The notes beneath the pieces were generated by a model, which had not been told where the DNA came from, did no database searches, and saw nothing but the letters and a program-made list of their open reading frames with translations. A DNA stretch of 64,000 nt from Diplolepis rosae (taxonomy: Eukaryota > Arthropoda > Insecta > Hymenoptera > Diplolepididae), in NCBI GenBank assembly GCA_030998225.1, contig JAPYXD010000259.1, forward strand, positions 6,433,001 to 6,497,000, written 5' to 3'. Positions 10,360 to 22,143 of this stretch are shown here, piece after piece (position 1 is the stretch's first letter; every line of letters starts with the position of its first letter). A program made the translations under genes and the position numbers.

Positions 10360-12820
10360 GTGAGAATAAATAGTAAAGATTTCACAAAGCGGAGTGCTCT
10401 TATTTCTTGAATCTCGACCCCCAGCGAGTCGGATGCGGTCAAAAGATAATAAAAACAAAGCCGAAAGGTCCAAACCAAACCCTCTCATAATGACCTGGTT
10501 TGGACCCGTAAATCTTAAAATTCGATTCGCCTTCAATTCGAGAGACAGTCAGGTAGTTGGTAGGTATACCAATTTTCCCGGCGCCACACTACTGAGGAAC
10601 TTCAAAGTTTCAGCCGCACTTTAGACCATAAGACTAAAAAGAAGTTGATGTGTGAAGCATAATAAACTGGCCATATCTGTAATCTATATCCTCAGACTGA
10701 AAAATAAAGCTCTTAAAAGTGCAGTAACATATTAACTCAGAGTAAAAACCCTTCTTCGACAAAGAAAATGATTTTTTCTTAATTGAAACTTGAAAAGTTT
10801 TTGTTATTATACCTTGGTGTGGAAAGAGTCTGCGCTGCGGTATTTATTCCTTATATTGATCCTCAAATTGTTCTATCCTCTTCTCAATACTAACATTCCG
10901 GGGTAAGTGTCTCTTAAGCAAACTAAAAATCCTGCAGGTGAGATTAACCCTTCGACGACAGGAAGCAAGTATTTCTGCTCTTCGCTCATATTTCAGAAAC
11001 TATTGGCCAGATTTCCACAACATTTGACATGCAAGGGTTATTGCTGGTATAGTTTTAGAAAATGAAGTTTGAAATTCGATAACTAAGATGACGGACCCAA
11101 TATGGTCGTAAAATTAAAAGACCATTTAATTTTCATGAATCTCATATTGAATGGGTTTTCGATGGTGCACTTTTCGAATCAATTGTTTCAAATTCAAGAT
11201 GACTGAACCATTACGGCCGTCGTTATAGACAACGTCGGACATACATCATCAAATTAAACTCCGAATCATCCCATCTTCATTATACCAATATTTCTTCTTC
11301 TTACTTGTGGCCTCTTGCTATTCAGTAAATAGCCATAACTAAACATAAAGTGTAAATCATGTATTGTAGAAACTGCGTGTATCAATAGTTCTCAAAGAAA
11401 CAAGGAAAATCATAATTGCATGCCCTAGCAGAGTCCAATCCAGACAGCAGAGTTGTCCTATACAAACGGCCTCCACCCACCTGCCAATAGGGGAGAAGGA
11501 AGGAAAGGATCCCATGGAAAACCAAATAGCCTCTATAGTGAAACAAAAGCGCTGTAGGTCAGCTTAAAGATACCAATCGAAGCTTTCCTAAGTACTTTTA
11601 CCGAGACTGGTGGTTCGGTTTCCGCCTTAAGCGGTAGGTCCCGTCAAAAGAGTCTAGTGACCTGTCATGGGAGGAGCTCCATGTCGAAGGGCACAACGTG
11701 GGGGGTCCTTAGCCGACTCTGATAAGACTCGAGACAAGTAAGCAGTCATCTTGATAAAAGAGCGTCATGTCAAGATGTCTATCGTTTAGAGACTGTTGGT
11801 CAATTTCGAGTATAAAAACAATAGGAAATTAACGCAGGCGGTACCAGTTTCAGACATCCTGAAAGAGAGAGGGTTGAGATAAGGGAACGGCTAGAGAATA
11901 AAGAGGGCGGTACAATGGGCGCGTTTACCTGCCGAAATTTGAGGATTACGAATTTCCTAACCCCCATGAAAAAAACCCAACAATTCGAAATTTTTCCAGA
12001 CCCCTTCTCCCAAAAATCCCTACGTAATTTTGTATAGCTCTCAATAATATTTCTAGCACGAGAAATACCAAATGTTTTTTATATTTAAAATAAACTGAAC
12101 TGATCAGGTTCACTTTTTCAGTCTTATTTGTAGTCTTGAATTCCTTTTTGCCTGTTATGAACAGGCAGGATTGAATAACCATAGATTTAAAAGGTTTTTG
12201 AGTTGCAACTCTAGGAGAAGAGGAATGATCCAAATGAAATAAAGAGAGTAGAAAAGCATAAGGGCGATGGTACGAAAGCGGGGGGTGGCCAGAGATAGGA
12301 TCTCTCATGGCTCCCGTCTTCAGCGTGACTGGTAAGGATGGGGACCTCAGAGCCTTTGATAATTTCCGACCGGTGCTTACATATATTAACCCAAGGAGGA
12401 ATACTGTTTTGACGTTCAATTACCCACCTTTTCGCCCCCTCTGAAATCCTCTCCAGTCACTGGCGAAGGCTCTTAAATGATTTTTAGCAAGGGGACCTCT
12501 TCTTTGATCGCTTTCGAAAAAGAAATCGAACAGAATTTTTGGTCAGATAAAAGGTTTTTTATAAACTGTTGGAAAAAATTCAAATAATTTATTAAAGGCG
12601 ATGGCTCCAAGAAATTCGATTTTTTTAATTTCTCTGTACAAAAGTAAAAATAATGAAAATTATGTGGAAAACATTTCAGGACTCAATTCGAAGCATTTTC
12701 AATGGTACAGCTAATTTTTTTGAGAAGATCAGGGCGTTAATTACTTAAAACTTTAAACGGATTTTCTCTAAAAATCACATTTTTTGGACCACGCTGCCGA
12801 TTTTAGAAAATCTTTTCGAT
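10360..12820. other. Gene-free stretch, less AT-rich around 11.4-12.4 kb
   Basis: No protein family, RNA or transposon end recognised. A 157-codon minus-strand frame at 11946-12419 begins with a non-ATG codon and shows no domain, so it is not annotated as a gene. The 11.4-11.9 kb part is noticeably richer in G+C than the surroundings and could contain unrecognised exons or older repeats. Confidence 0.35.
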
Positions 12821-12829
12821 AAGATAAGA

Positions 12830-13725
12830 TGGTTGAATCTTGAGAAATCTGTAACAGTGTATTTCAATATATAGCAAAGGACATCCTGAAATCATCTCGC
12901 GATATCCTATATGGTAGAGAGGACATTTTAAAATCCTTGGAATGTCCGGAGGATATGCTTTGAAAATATACACATTTTTAGGAAATATAGAATATCCGTA
13001 TGACATTTCTACGATATGAATATTTCAGGGATATTCTGAATTTACGATTGAAGATATTGTGGGATATCCAAAGTAAGGCATACGATTTACAAATGAAATT
13101 TTTCTTTAAAAATAACATCTTCGATTAATATTGCACTTTGACATTTATAAAAGTTTCCTCCTTTTAGCTGGTGTCGTTTATTTATTTCAATGAAATAAAT
13201 ATTTCAGTAATTATATTAATTGACTCGAGTTACAGCAACACATATCCACAGGATATTCCGGAATTATCATAGGATACTCTAGAGCAATTCTAGGAATATT
13301 TTCAGTATATCCTAAAAGTAGAACATGTCAATATTCTTGGAATTTTCGGTGGATAACATGAAATATCCTCTAAATATTCTAAAAATATCCAATCTTGTAG
13401 AAATTGTGACAACCTAGGGAGATCATAGGAACAACCTTAAATATCACTATAATATTACAAGATATTCCTTGAAAATTATGTGGATATTCCGAGGATGTCT
13501 TTATGATGTTTACATGATGTTACTATCAAAATAAAGCATTTTCTAAATATCCCTATCAGGATATCTTCAAGGTATACAACATATATCTTTGAGAAATTTT
13601 AGGATACCTTCAGATCACAGAGATATCTTTTGAATATCCTGAGCAGGATACCTTATCAAGCGGAAACGTTGATATCCTCAGGATATTTCCAAGACGTCTA
13701 GGGATGTCGTGAGGAATACTTGGAG
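12830..13725. repeat. Degenerate GGATATCC array (MITE-like)
   Basis: About 900 bp filled with variants of GGATATCC, GGATATTCC and ATATCCTNNA on both strands (for example GGATATCCTGAA, GGATATTCCGGAATT, CAGGATATCTTCAAGG). The word is itself palindromic. No outer terminal repeats were confirmed and no coding frame has support. Confidence 0.5.
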
Positions 13726-14099
13726 GATTTTTTACTATCCCGTCAAGATATCCGTAGAACGTTTCCAGAATATCCTTTTGCTGTACGAAATGGTCATTTC
13801 GTGTTTGTTTTTCTTTCTGACGTATACTCTACCATGGGTTTTATAATTAAAAGCCTACCTAGCCGTGACCATCTTTATGTCACCAACACGTGTCCGCGGT
13901 CCGAATATACACGGAAAAACTTTTTATAGTAATAAATGTTTTATTTTATAATTATAATTCTAAAAAATATTAGGAATCAAGGGAAAATCGAGGTGCAATA
14001 GTAATTATTCCTAGCCGACTAGAAATTTTTAACAGTCATTTTAGTATGTCGCTACGAAAAATTCTTAATATGACATGTTTTTCCCTAAATTGAAACGTA

Positions 14100-14240
14100 G
14101 TTTAGCAAAATTTGTAAACCGTGTACCTAATTTGACTTTTTGTTGGAGTAAAAAAAGTTTTATTGTTAGTTTAAAAAAATGTTTTTGTTAGTCCAACAAA
14201 GTAATTGTGGGCTTGCAAAAATAGTTATGTTGATCAAACA
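14100..14240. repeat. CAACAAAAT-type array fragment
   Basis: TTTTGTTGGAGTAAAAAAAG and GTCCAACAAAGTAATTG belong to the same word family as 2506-2790. A related piece lies at 14390-14520, on the other side of the hammerhead-like fragment. Confidence 0.4.
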
Positions 14241-14254
14241 AAGAAATAAATTTT

Positions 14255-14335
14255 GATTGATGAGGACTCCGAACAAAGTTGAAACGTTTGAGAGGATATA
14301 GCTTTGAGTTTCATTATTTCTGAACTCTAAAGTCA
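14255..14335 (+). mobile_element. Decayed terminal segment of the hammerhead-like family
   Basis: TTGATGAGGACTCCGAAC, GTTGAAACGTTTGAGAGG, then GAGTTTCATTATTTCTGAAC and TCTAAAGTCAACTT match in order the terminal segment of the palindrome at 25.4-28.9 kb. The core CTGATGA has become TTGATGA. No internal satellite is attached. Confidence 0.6.
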
Positions 14336-14529
14336 ACTTAAACCTGAACAACGATTGTAACTTATTATTAAAGGGTCGATAGAAGTCCTATTTAATATAA
14401 ACAAAATATTTTTGCGGACGTAACTAAATAAATTTGTTGTTTCGAAAGAAATTGTAAGACTTATCATTAAATACAGTTGACTCTAAAAAATTGTTGCAAC
14501 ATTTTCACTTAAACAAAGTTGACAGACGT

Positions 14530-15560
14530 TCTTTATCCTCTTCTGTCGTATTTCTCAAATTTTCAGGAAGATATTTTGTAAAATGAAAAAGTTATCTTAC
14601 ATCGACTTTCACACGAATTTGGTCACATGGCCTGGTTGATCCATGGCCTTAATATTTTTGCAATTGTTCAGATGAAATTCGTTTTAGAATAAAATGAACG
14701 TGAACGACGAAAGCTAACAGTCGTTGGGAAAAGATCCCTCGTGAAAGAAAAAATTCGGGTCCTGCAGCTCTGGAGTATTTTTTCAGTTGGGATAAAAAGC
14801 AAAGAGGTCAAAGGTAGAGTTGATGCAACAATAGTCATACGCATGATCATGTGTGTTTAAAGTAATTGTGTGTGAGATGTTTGCAAGGAAGTACGAACAC
14901 ACTGATGTATACAGAGGTTAGTGGAAAGAGCGTGAAAAAGGTTCTGAAGAAAACTGGTTGGCGTCTCCACAATGGCGGGCGGGATTACGTAGGCGCCCTT
15001 GGGACCCCTATTCAAGATTTTCTGCTGAATAGAGTCTTGAAAAGGATACGGGAGAGAAGAGTAAAGGACGATCACGTCTGTTTTCGAATACCCCATGTCT
15101 GTCCGTCATATAAAAAATGAGATTACGAAACTACTTTTAGAAAGATTGTGATGCATCGCATTCTGCGAATTTGAAAGGAAGTTATTTACAAGCTTTCTTC
15201 ATTTACAATAAGTCTCGCAAAAGGCATTAATCAACGTGTTCAATTCTACCCGTATTGAGAATGCCCTCAAATTTTTTCCTACCTTCCAATTTAAACTGAA
15301 AAGAATGTTCAATAATTTTTTGCACCCAGATAGGCTCAAAATAAATTTTTCTAAGGTAATCAGAGTTTAAGAGGCTAGCGAAATTTCTCTACCTAACAAG
15401 AATCTGAACAGTGTCCTCTGAGCAAGATTTGTTAATTTTCCATGTTACTATCTAAATAATAGTAGAGATGCCTGGGTAGATTTCGAATACTCATTCACAA
15501 ATGAGACTTGATAGGTTTTCAAATTAGCGGCTTGATAGAGATAAAGAAAGCTATTAACTT
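14530..15560. other. Gene-free stretch, nothing recognised
   Basis: GGTCACATGGCCTGGTTGAT and ATGGCCTTAA near 14620-14655 are an end fragment of the MITE family at 30984-31211. An 84-codon frame at 14866-15120 lies in slightly GC-richer DNA but has no recognisable feature. Confidence 0.4.
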
Positions 15561-15564
15561 CCTC

Positions 15565-16135
15565 TTTACAACTTTTAAAGTTGTTATTGCTATTATTTAA
15601 TATATATTCTAAAAGAAAAATGTTAATTTCATCGTGGAAAAAGTTGAAAATATAAAGATAATCTTTTTAATAATAATTACTGTAGGTCAAAGTTCAATGC
15701 TTTTATTTTTCAAGTTTATTTCTTGAAAATGATTGGATATCAAGGAATGATGGCTCATTTTCTTTTTTAAATAATTTTAAGATTCCACCGTCTTAACTTT
15801 TAAAGTTAATTTCTTATTTTCTAACTACAGTTATTTGCTCATAAAACTTATTTCATTTTTCAAAATTTCCGATTAGAAGTTAGAAAATGAGATTGATTAA
15901 AAAATCTAAGATAGTGAAGTTTTCTAAAAATGTTCAAAGAAGAAAATATCATTCCTTAAAATCTGATCATTGTTAAAGAGTAAACTTGGAAAAAAAGTGG
16001 AATGAGCTTAGACCTACAGTAATTATTATTAGAAAAACATATTTTTTATATTCTCATTTTATGTCCTTGATGAAATAAACATATTCTTTTTAGAATATGT
16101 ATTAAATAACAGCTAAAAGAGTTTTTAAAGTGACA
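15565..16135. mobile_element. Diverged foldback element, ~260-bp arms
   Basis: The left arm (about 15565-15835) and right arm (about 15840-16135) are inverted relatives. Landmarks are TAATAATAATTACTGTAGGT on the left against ACCTACAGTAATTATTATTA on the right, and ATATTCTAAAAG against the inverse of CTTTTTAGAATAT. By eye identity is roughly three quarters, so it is old. Non-coding. Confidence 0.65.
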
Positions 16136-16787
16136 ATTAATTAAGTTTTCGAATGTCCTAGCTAAGGTCGAACCTCCTTGAGTCACGATGAAAATTTTAG
16201 TAGGGAATCTATTAGAAATTGAAGAAGTAATGGAACGATTTGAATAATTGCAAAATTAACATAAATTTAAGTCATGAAAGACGTGCAGTAAAACAAATAT
16301 ACTGTTACATGCTGAGATGTTATTCAGACCACGTACGTATGTACATCCACCTGTTGCCCCCACTTTCTGTACAGACACATCTGCTTTAGCGTGTAAAATA
16401 CACACACATTACACGTTTCTTATTTTTTATACGCATCAGCAGCATCACACGCATGCGGGCTCTGAACATGGTCCCCTCAGGCTCAATGAGTCCTGCCTTG
16501 AGTCGCTGTCGGTAGGAAAAAGACAAAATAAAAAGAGAGAGAGCGAGATGAAAAAAAGAATAAATAGGCCGAGAAGAGAAAGATGGACGAGGAAAAGAAA
16601 GATGAAAAGAGAGGGAGAAAAAAAGATAAGTGAGCCGCCCCCAGCAGAGTACGCAGCCTCCGGAGCTCGTCCTGTCCCACGCTTCAATACAGTAGACTCT
16701 CCTAAAGTTCATTAATTCTATACCAGTTTCTTACTCAAGTCTGCTTTTTCAAAGTGTTTTTACTAGATTATTGCAAGTTTATAACAA

Positions 16788-17525
16788 CAGGGTGCACAAC
16801 GCAAAATGAGCTTAAAATAAGGGAAATAGGGTGATTTTTTCACGAAAAAGGGGAAAAATTAAACATTAATTTTTACATGTAGAAAAGAAGAAAAAACTGT
16901 TTTTTAAGGAAATGTTATATTTTTATTAATCTCTATATAGTTATAATGTTCTATTCAGTCGATTTTCCAAATCTCAACGAAGCATATTAATTATTGTTAT
17001 GTTCACAACGTAGACTAAAGGAACAGAATCATCTTAAAATAGAGATTTAAATCCTACACATTTCTCTTAATTCAGTCTACGAATCTTATAAGTCTCTGTG
17101 AAATATAGATTTATAAAGACATTTTTTGGTTCACGACCTGGGAAAATATAAGCATCTTGAACTTTTAAAAGAACTTATATGTATTTGAGAATCTAAGCGA
17201 AGTACGTTAAAGTTTTTTTGGCCGACAATTTTGGAAAACAGAAATATCTTTTGAAAACTGATTTAAACATCTAACAAAAAATACATTAAACATTTTTTGA
17301 TTCTCGCCGTAGACGAATATATTTATTTGCTTTACCTAAACTGAGTTTATGTTAATCAGTCTTAGTGCGCGCTCGCATATGAAGAGAATTTTTCCGCGTA
17401 ATTCAAATATTGTATTTTTAATGAAAAAAGGAGAAAAGGGGGAAGATTTTTGAGAATAGGGGAAAAAGGGGAATTTCTCAAATAAAGGGGAAACGCAGAA
17501 AAAAGGGGGAAGACTGTGCACCTTG
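16788..17525. mobile_element. hAT-like TIR element, non-coding
   Basis: Left end CAGGGTGCACA and right end TGTGCACCTTG are inverted copies, and TAACAA stands on both sides. This agrees with hAT elements, which start with CAG/CAR and make 8-bp duplications, though only 6 bp match here. The ~740-bp interior has GGGGAAAA-rich words at both subterminal ends and no transposase. Confidence 0.55.
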
Positions 17526-17901
17526 TAACAACACTATGATGGGAATCGTTATATTACAAAATGCGTTTTTTATTTAATTTTCTTTTCTTTTTTAGAGATA
17601 AAAACAAAAGTCACGTAAAGTTAAAATGTAGATAACTATCTAACGGAATGAGAATCACATTATGTAATACATGAAAGATCCCATGCATGATTTGTAATGT
17701 AAACTGTGTAGAGAGCAAAATTTTGGGGATATATCGACAATTTTCTTAAGAAAATAATAATTGTAACCAATTTTTTGGAAAAGACAGTAATGCGTTGCAT
17801 TTTTCTGCATTGATGTCTTCTCCGGGAAATATATTAAAATTATTATTTTATTGATAAAACCGTTGTATGTAATTGGTGAAGTCAGACCTCACCACACGGC
17901 C

Positions 17902-18582
17902 TTAAGGGAGGATTCTACTTTGTTGGGTAAAAAAATCGACTTTTTTTTTATACGTAAACATATGTTCCTTAGTATCATAGAAATAATGCCCTAAAATTTT
18001 ATTAAGAAATTCGAATTAGAAAAAACTTTAAACGCGTTTATCTCAAAACCACGCTTTTCGACCTAACGGAAGTGATTCAAGACGTTCTAATTGACCAATC
18101 GTTACCAAAATTGGCATAAATGTGTATCAGCGTTGTGTGCAAAAAGTAAACCACAATCGTCAAAAAATATTAAAAATTGCTCGTTTTACATAATAATTTG
18201 TGACAAAAAATTTGAAAAAATCAAGAATTTTTTTGAAAAATTCATAACTTTTAAGTTTTCCATTATTATTAAATGATCGTGGTTCCTTATATGCAGAAAT
18301 CGGTACAGATTAAGAATATGTCAGGTTTTTGTGTTTCAGATCATTGGTTCTGGCTCAATTACTTCCGCTAGAGAGTCATCTCCTCAAGGACATACCGCCA
18401 TTGTTCAAGCCCCCCCTCGCTCCTCTTTCATGTAGCCAGTCAAAAATAAAAAACATATTTACAGAATAAATGTTTTTTTAAAACCATACTAAATTGTAGC
18501 TTTCTATCTTTAATAGTTTCCTACAAACAAATTCCCAAAAAATCATCGATTTTTTACCCAAAAAAGTAGAATCCTCCCTTAA
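17902..18582. mobile_element. TTAA-flanked TIR element
   Basis: TTAA (17902-17905) is followed by GGGAGGATTCTACTTT. The right end reads AAAGTAGAATCCTCCC followed by TTAA (18579-18582). Terminal repeats extend ~35 bp with few mismatches. A TTAA target is typical of the piggyBac superfamily, but no transposase is present and the first bases are GGG, not the usual CCC. It interrupts a left-hand copy of the foldback/MITE end seen as GGCCTTAA elsewhere. Confidence 0.75.
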
Positions 18583-18843
18583 GGTAGTTGTCGTGCGAAA
18601 AAACTGGTTTCTGGAAAAAAAAGTTTTTCTATGATTTTAAGAATTGAAATAATATTATCAGTTGTGTCTTATGAAAGAAAAAACATTATTTTTTATGAGG
18701 AAAATTTAAAATTACGAAAAATAATACTTTTGATAATGTTTTTTTGCAATACAATTTTTCTGTAATACTGCATCTTACCAATTCTTAAAAAATGATTGGA
18801 TTTTCTATGAATTAAGACATATTTTGTCGGAAAATATATTCTA

Positions 18844-18930
18844 GATCGGCAATCGAATGACCTGGGTTCGAATCCCAGCGCAGTCGAAAGCGTCTTTTTT
18901 TCCACGGAAAGATTTTCAAATTCTTTAAAT
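18844..18930 (+). mobile_element. tRNA-SINE, 5'-truncated
   Basis: Starts inside the anticodon-arm region (GATCGGCAATCGAATGACCT), keeps a canonical B box (GGGTTCGAATCCC) and the GAAAGCGTC, T-run, TTTAAATATT tail. The A box is missing, so it should not be transcribed by RNA polymerase III. It is the copy with the best-preserved B box. Confidence 0.8.
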
Positions 18931-19091
18931 ATTCTATACAATTCCAATACTTCCAATTATGAAAGTAAAGTTTTCAATGACTGAAGTCATTAAAGCAATT
19001 TTTTGAAAAGGAACATTTTTTTTTATAAAATAACTATATTTGAAAATTATTTTCTTAAAAGTTAGATGGTTGAGTTCGAATTTAATCATTA

Positions 19092-19269
19092 GAGCCGTAA
19101 GGCGGTGCTACAAGGCGATATAAAGGGGCCTTCCTGTGGAGGAGATTTCGCACGCCTGTGTAGCTCAGTTAGTTAGAGCAGTCGACTGGCAGTCAAAAGA
19201 CCTCGGCTCGAATCCTGGCACAGTCGAATGCGTTTCTTTTTCCACAGAAAGATTTCAAATTCTTTAAAT
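19092..19269 (+). mobile_element. tRNA-SINE, near full length
   Basis: Head GAGCCGTAAGGCGGTGCTAC and the GATATAAAGG...CCTTCCTGTGG segment are followed by the tRNA-like part (CTGTGTAGCTCAGTTAGTTA, then GGCTCGAATCCTGG) and the usual tail. About a tenth of positions differ from the copy at 8134-8307. No clear target duplication was seen. Confidence 0.85.
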
Positions 19270-19575
19270 TTCAATTAATTACTTATTTTCAAAATTGGAA
19301 ATAGACGAGCCGTAGACAATATTTTCCCTGAAGAAATAAGTCATGATTTATGAAAATCCAATCATTTTTAAAAATTTGACAAAACGCAATAATAAGGAAA
19401 AATTCTATTGCAATAATCATTATTGAAACTATTATTTTAAGTAAGTTTTAAATTGTTTTCATAAAAAATAATGCTGTTCTTCCATAAAACACAGTTGATA
19501 ATATCACTACAACTTTTAAAATCATAGAAAATTTGTTTTTTCCAAAGACCTGTTTTTTTTTACGACAACTATATT

Positions 19576-20010
19576 AAGGTCACATGGCGAAAATTATATT
19601 AATCCAATCATGTAAGATAACTTATTTTGTGTATAAAATATATTGCTTAAAACTTGGTAAATGTATCAGAAAATAATAAGAAACGTCTGTTAACTTCGTT
19701 TTAGTAAAAATTATCACTAAATTGGTCACGTGATCTGCATGGCTCATGGCCTTAAGTAGAAATATATTTATGGAACAATCACGTCTGCAAGGTGATTTTG
19801 TTTGATGTTCAAAAATTGAGAAAGCAATTCAAGAATTCTGGATTGTGAAACCACCACTTACTGATTTCAAGAAAAATATTCGCATGATAAATTTTACCTG
19901 CAGAGGAAATATTGTTTTAAATCGAGAAGCTCTTCATTGGGAACTAAGTTTTTTTACATACTGTTTTAATAAAAATCAAATACAATTTCACAAATTTGAA
20001 ATCTCTAGCG
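19576..20010. other. Gene-free stretch with MITE-end fragments
   Basis: GGTCACATGGCG (19571) and TTGGTCACGTGATCTGCATG followed by GCTCATGGCCTTAA (19719-19753) belong to the GGTCAC...GGCCTTAA end family that is complete at 30984-31211. No gene recognised. Confidence 0.4.
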
Positions 20011-20019
20011 CATTTCTTG

Positions 20020-20450
20020 TTTTTGACTAATTAGGTATTTTCACCTTCTTAACAAATTACTTAACTTCGATGAAAACTGAGGAAATTGCTTTCCTTGGAA
20101 ATGCATGGGAAGGGATCTTATTTCCGAATTTCAGCAGCAAAAAAGCGTTTTTCAAAAAAAATGTATCATTGAAAATATGTTTTTTTATGCAAATAAAATT
20201 GAACTAAATAATAAAATGAAAAAAAATTTGTCAAAATTAGTCAAATTTATTGTTCAGTTTAATTTTTTTTTGTATAATAAAACACATTTTTAACAGTAAA
20301 ATGTTTTCAAAAAATGCTTCTTTATTGCAGAAATTGAAAGAATAAGATCCCTACCTGTAAATTTCCAATGAAAGAAATTCCCCCAGTGTTCGAAGAAGTA
20401 AAGTTAGCTGTTTATGGAAGTAAAAATGCCTAATTGTTTGTAAAATAAGT
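20020..20450. mobile_element. Foldback element, ~190-bp arms
   Basis: AAGGGATCTTATTTC (20109) faces AAGAATAAGATCCCT (20339). Outside it ATTGCTTTCCTTGGAAAT faces the inverse of ATTTCCAATGAAAGAAAT, and CTAATTAGG faces CCTAATTG. The centre is an AT-rich loop near 20200-20245. Non-coding and moderately diverged. Confidence 0.55.
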
Positions 20451-20637
20451 CATCAACAACTGATTACAAAGCAATTCTGTTAAGATAAAGCTTCATTGTT
20501 AGAAAGTGAATCTCAAGTACTACTTGAATTTTTTTAGAGGCTCTCTCAAGAATTTCGGTTAGCGTTTCTGTAAATAATCATAAAAGCTTGTAAAAAGTAG
20601 CTACATGATAAAGTACTACTTGAAAGTTTTGTCAATG

Positions 20638-21655
20638 TACTAGAGTGTTTGATATTGACGTGATAAAATGAACAAGAATTTATTTATTTTTGGCAAAAAT
20701 CGGTTTTATTTCTCAATGTACTTTCATTTTAGCTCGATATAACGATTCCAACGATCTTTCAACTTTTCTACCTTTCAAATAATACGATTTGTCAAACCCT
20801 CCAAAATACCCTTCTGTTTCCCATTCAACTTCTATGTTCGACTCAAAACGCCTACCACATAGCCATCTCTTGGGGTTTGGGAACAGATAATAGTTGCTGG
20901 GGGCCAGGTCTGGAGAATACGGTGGCTGCGGATGCGATTCGAAACCCAATTAATGCTATTTCCCTGTGCAATGTTGGATGTGTAAGATGGTGCATTGTCA
21001 TCATGAAAAAGGAGTTTTTTCTTCTTCAAATGTGGCCGTTTCTTCCTGATTTCGTCAACCAATCGATCCAATAATGCAACATTCACATGATTCCGGAGTA
21101 TAGTGGTAGATCCATGTTTCATTAATCGTCACAAATCGATGCAAAAGCTCTTTTGGAATGCGGTTAAAATAGGCCAAATGTTGCTCGAAAGTGGTCAGAC
21201 GAATGCATTTTTAGTCGATGGTGAGCAATCGCGGCAATATCACGGATTTTATTGATTATTTCTGGTGTAGTGATCTCATTTGGACGACCTGGACTTGGGA
21301 TGGTCTCTGTACTCGTATGTACGACCAAAACAAAATTTCGTAAACCACTTCTGAACCATTCCATACGACAGACCAAAGTCCGAATAATATTTATCGAGGT
21401 TGGCCTTGGTTTCTGATAAGGTTCTTCCACGCAAAAAGTGGTGTTTAATCAACACACGAAATCCACTTTTTTCCATCTTTGCAAAAAATTCGGAGGTTGG
21501 TTGCTTTTAGACACTGTAATTTGTAAAATAATAAATTGATTTGGCTCAAATTTTGACAGAAGAGGTTTGAAGAATGGAACTTGTCAACAATGATAACCGT
21601 TTGTTATTAGTGTCGACCTCTCATAGAAATATGTCAATATCAAACATCCTAGTAT
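20638..21655 (-). mobile_element. mariner element with TA target and TIRs
   Basis: Left end TACTAGAGTGTTTGATATTG and right end ATATCAAACATCCTAGTA are inverted copies of about 22 bp, each adjoining TA. About 1.0 kb long, shorter than the ~1.3 kb usual for mariner, so internal sequence has been lost. It contains the broken transposase gene at 20713-21476. Its right end abuts the 3' end of the LINE. Confidence 0.85.
20713..21476 (-). pseudogene. mariner transposase pseudogene
   Basis: Starts at ATG 21476 with the paired helix-turn-helix region: MEKSGFRVLIKHHFLRGRTL, then LSETKANLDKYYSDF and MVQKWFTKF. The frame then shifts; GRPNEITTPEIINKIRD (linker) is in another frame at 21164-21430. The catalytic region resumes at 20832-21122 with LFHDDNAPSYTS (second aspartate) and again at 20713-20949 with PPYSPDLAPSNYYLF. 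The third catalytic aspartate of DD34D transposases (usually APCDYYLF or APSDYYLF) reads N here. The segment holding the first aspartate is absent. Frameshifts, deletion and the D-to-N change make it inactive. Confidence 0.85.
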
Positions 21656-21970
21656 ACCTCAACAGAGAAAAACCTTTTGTTGTTGTTATAGTCAGCAGTC
21701 CTGAGACTGGTTTGATGCAGCTCTCCATCCGTTCCTATCCTGAGCGAGTCTTGATTTCGCAGTATGCTCTACAGCCTGCGTCATCTATAATTTGTTTCAC
21801 ATACTCTAATCTTTGTCTCCCTTTTCTTTTGCGTCCCTCTACTGTATCTTCTAAAACTGTTCCTACTAGTCCCTCATGTCTAACATAAGTGTGTCTTCTA
21901 TCAATCTGACGCAGGGTCTCTTTGTACTAGTGTATAAGCTTCCCTTTTCTTTCACTAAGTTTAAAACTTC

Positions 21971-22141
21971 TTAATTTGTCACCTTATCTACCCAAATTAT
22001 TTTTGATAGTTTCCTATAGCACCACATTTCAAAATCCTCCAATCTTCTTCTTTCTCCTTTACCTATAGTCCATGCTTCGCAACCATAGAATGCCACGCTC
22101 CATGCGTATGTTTTGAGCAGTTTCTTTCTGATTTCTAGATC
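21971..22141 (-). pseudogene. LINE reverse transcriptase, C-terminal part
   Basis: Reads DLEIRKKLLKTYAWSV, FYGCEAWTIGKGERRRLED and FEMWCYRKLSKIIWVDKVTN. This is the characteristic post-polymerase segment of non-LTR reverse transcriptases (Y-x-x-E-A/T-W-T...E-x-W-C-x-R...R/K-x-x-N). It is followed by a stop and the 3' untranslated region, so the C-terminus is truncated relative to active relatives. The coding sequence continues on the far side of the inserted mariner at 23076. Confidence 0.8.
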
Positions 22142-22143
22142 TA

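Larger units (their letters stand above)
18583..19575. mobile_element. Foldback element invaded by two SINE copies
   Basis: The left arm (about 18583-18835) and right arm (about 19320-19575) are inverted relatives. TAGTTGTCGT faces ACGACAACTA, TTTTCTATGATTTTAA faces TTAAAATCATAGAAAA, and AATGATTGGATTTT faces AAAATCCAATCATT. SINE pieces at 18844-18930 and 19092-19269 fill the loop. The outer sequence on the left continues beyond the TTAA element, which landed in the arm. Confidence 0.65.

Noticed and set aside
11946..12419. 157-codon minus-strand frame
   Set aside because: Begins at TTG, has no recognisable motif and lies in DNA with no other exon signals.
16317..16715. 132-codon frame with overlapping minus-strand frames
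   Set aside because: AG-rich low-complexity DNA (GAAAAGAAAGATG) keeps four frames open; no domain.
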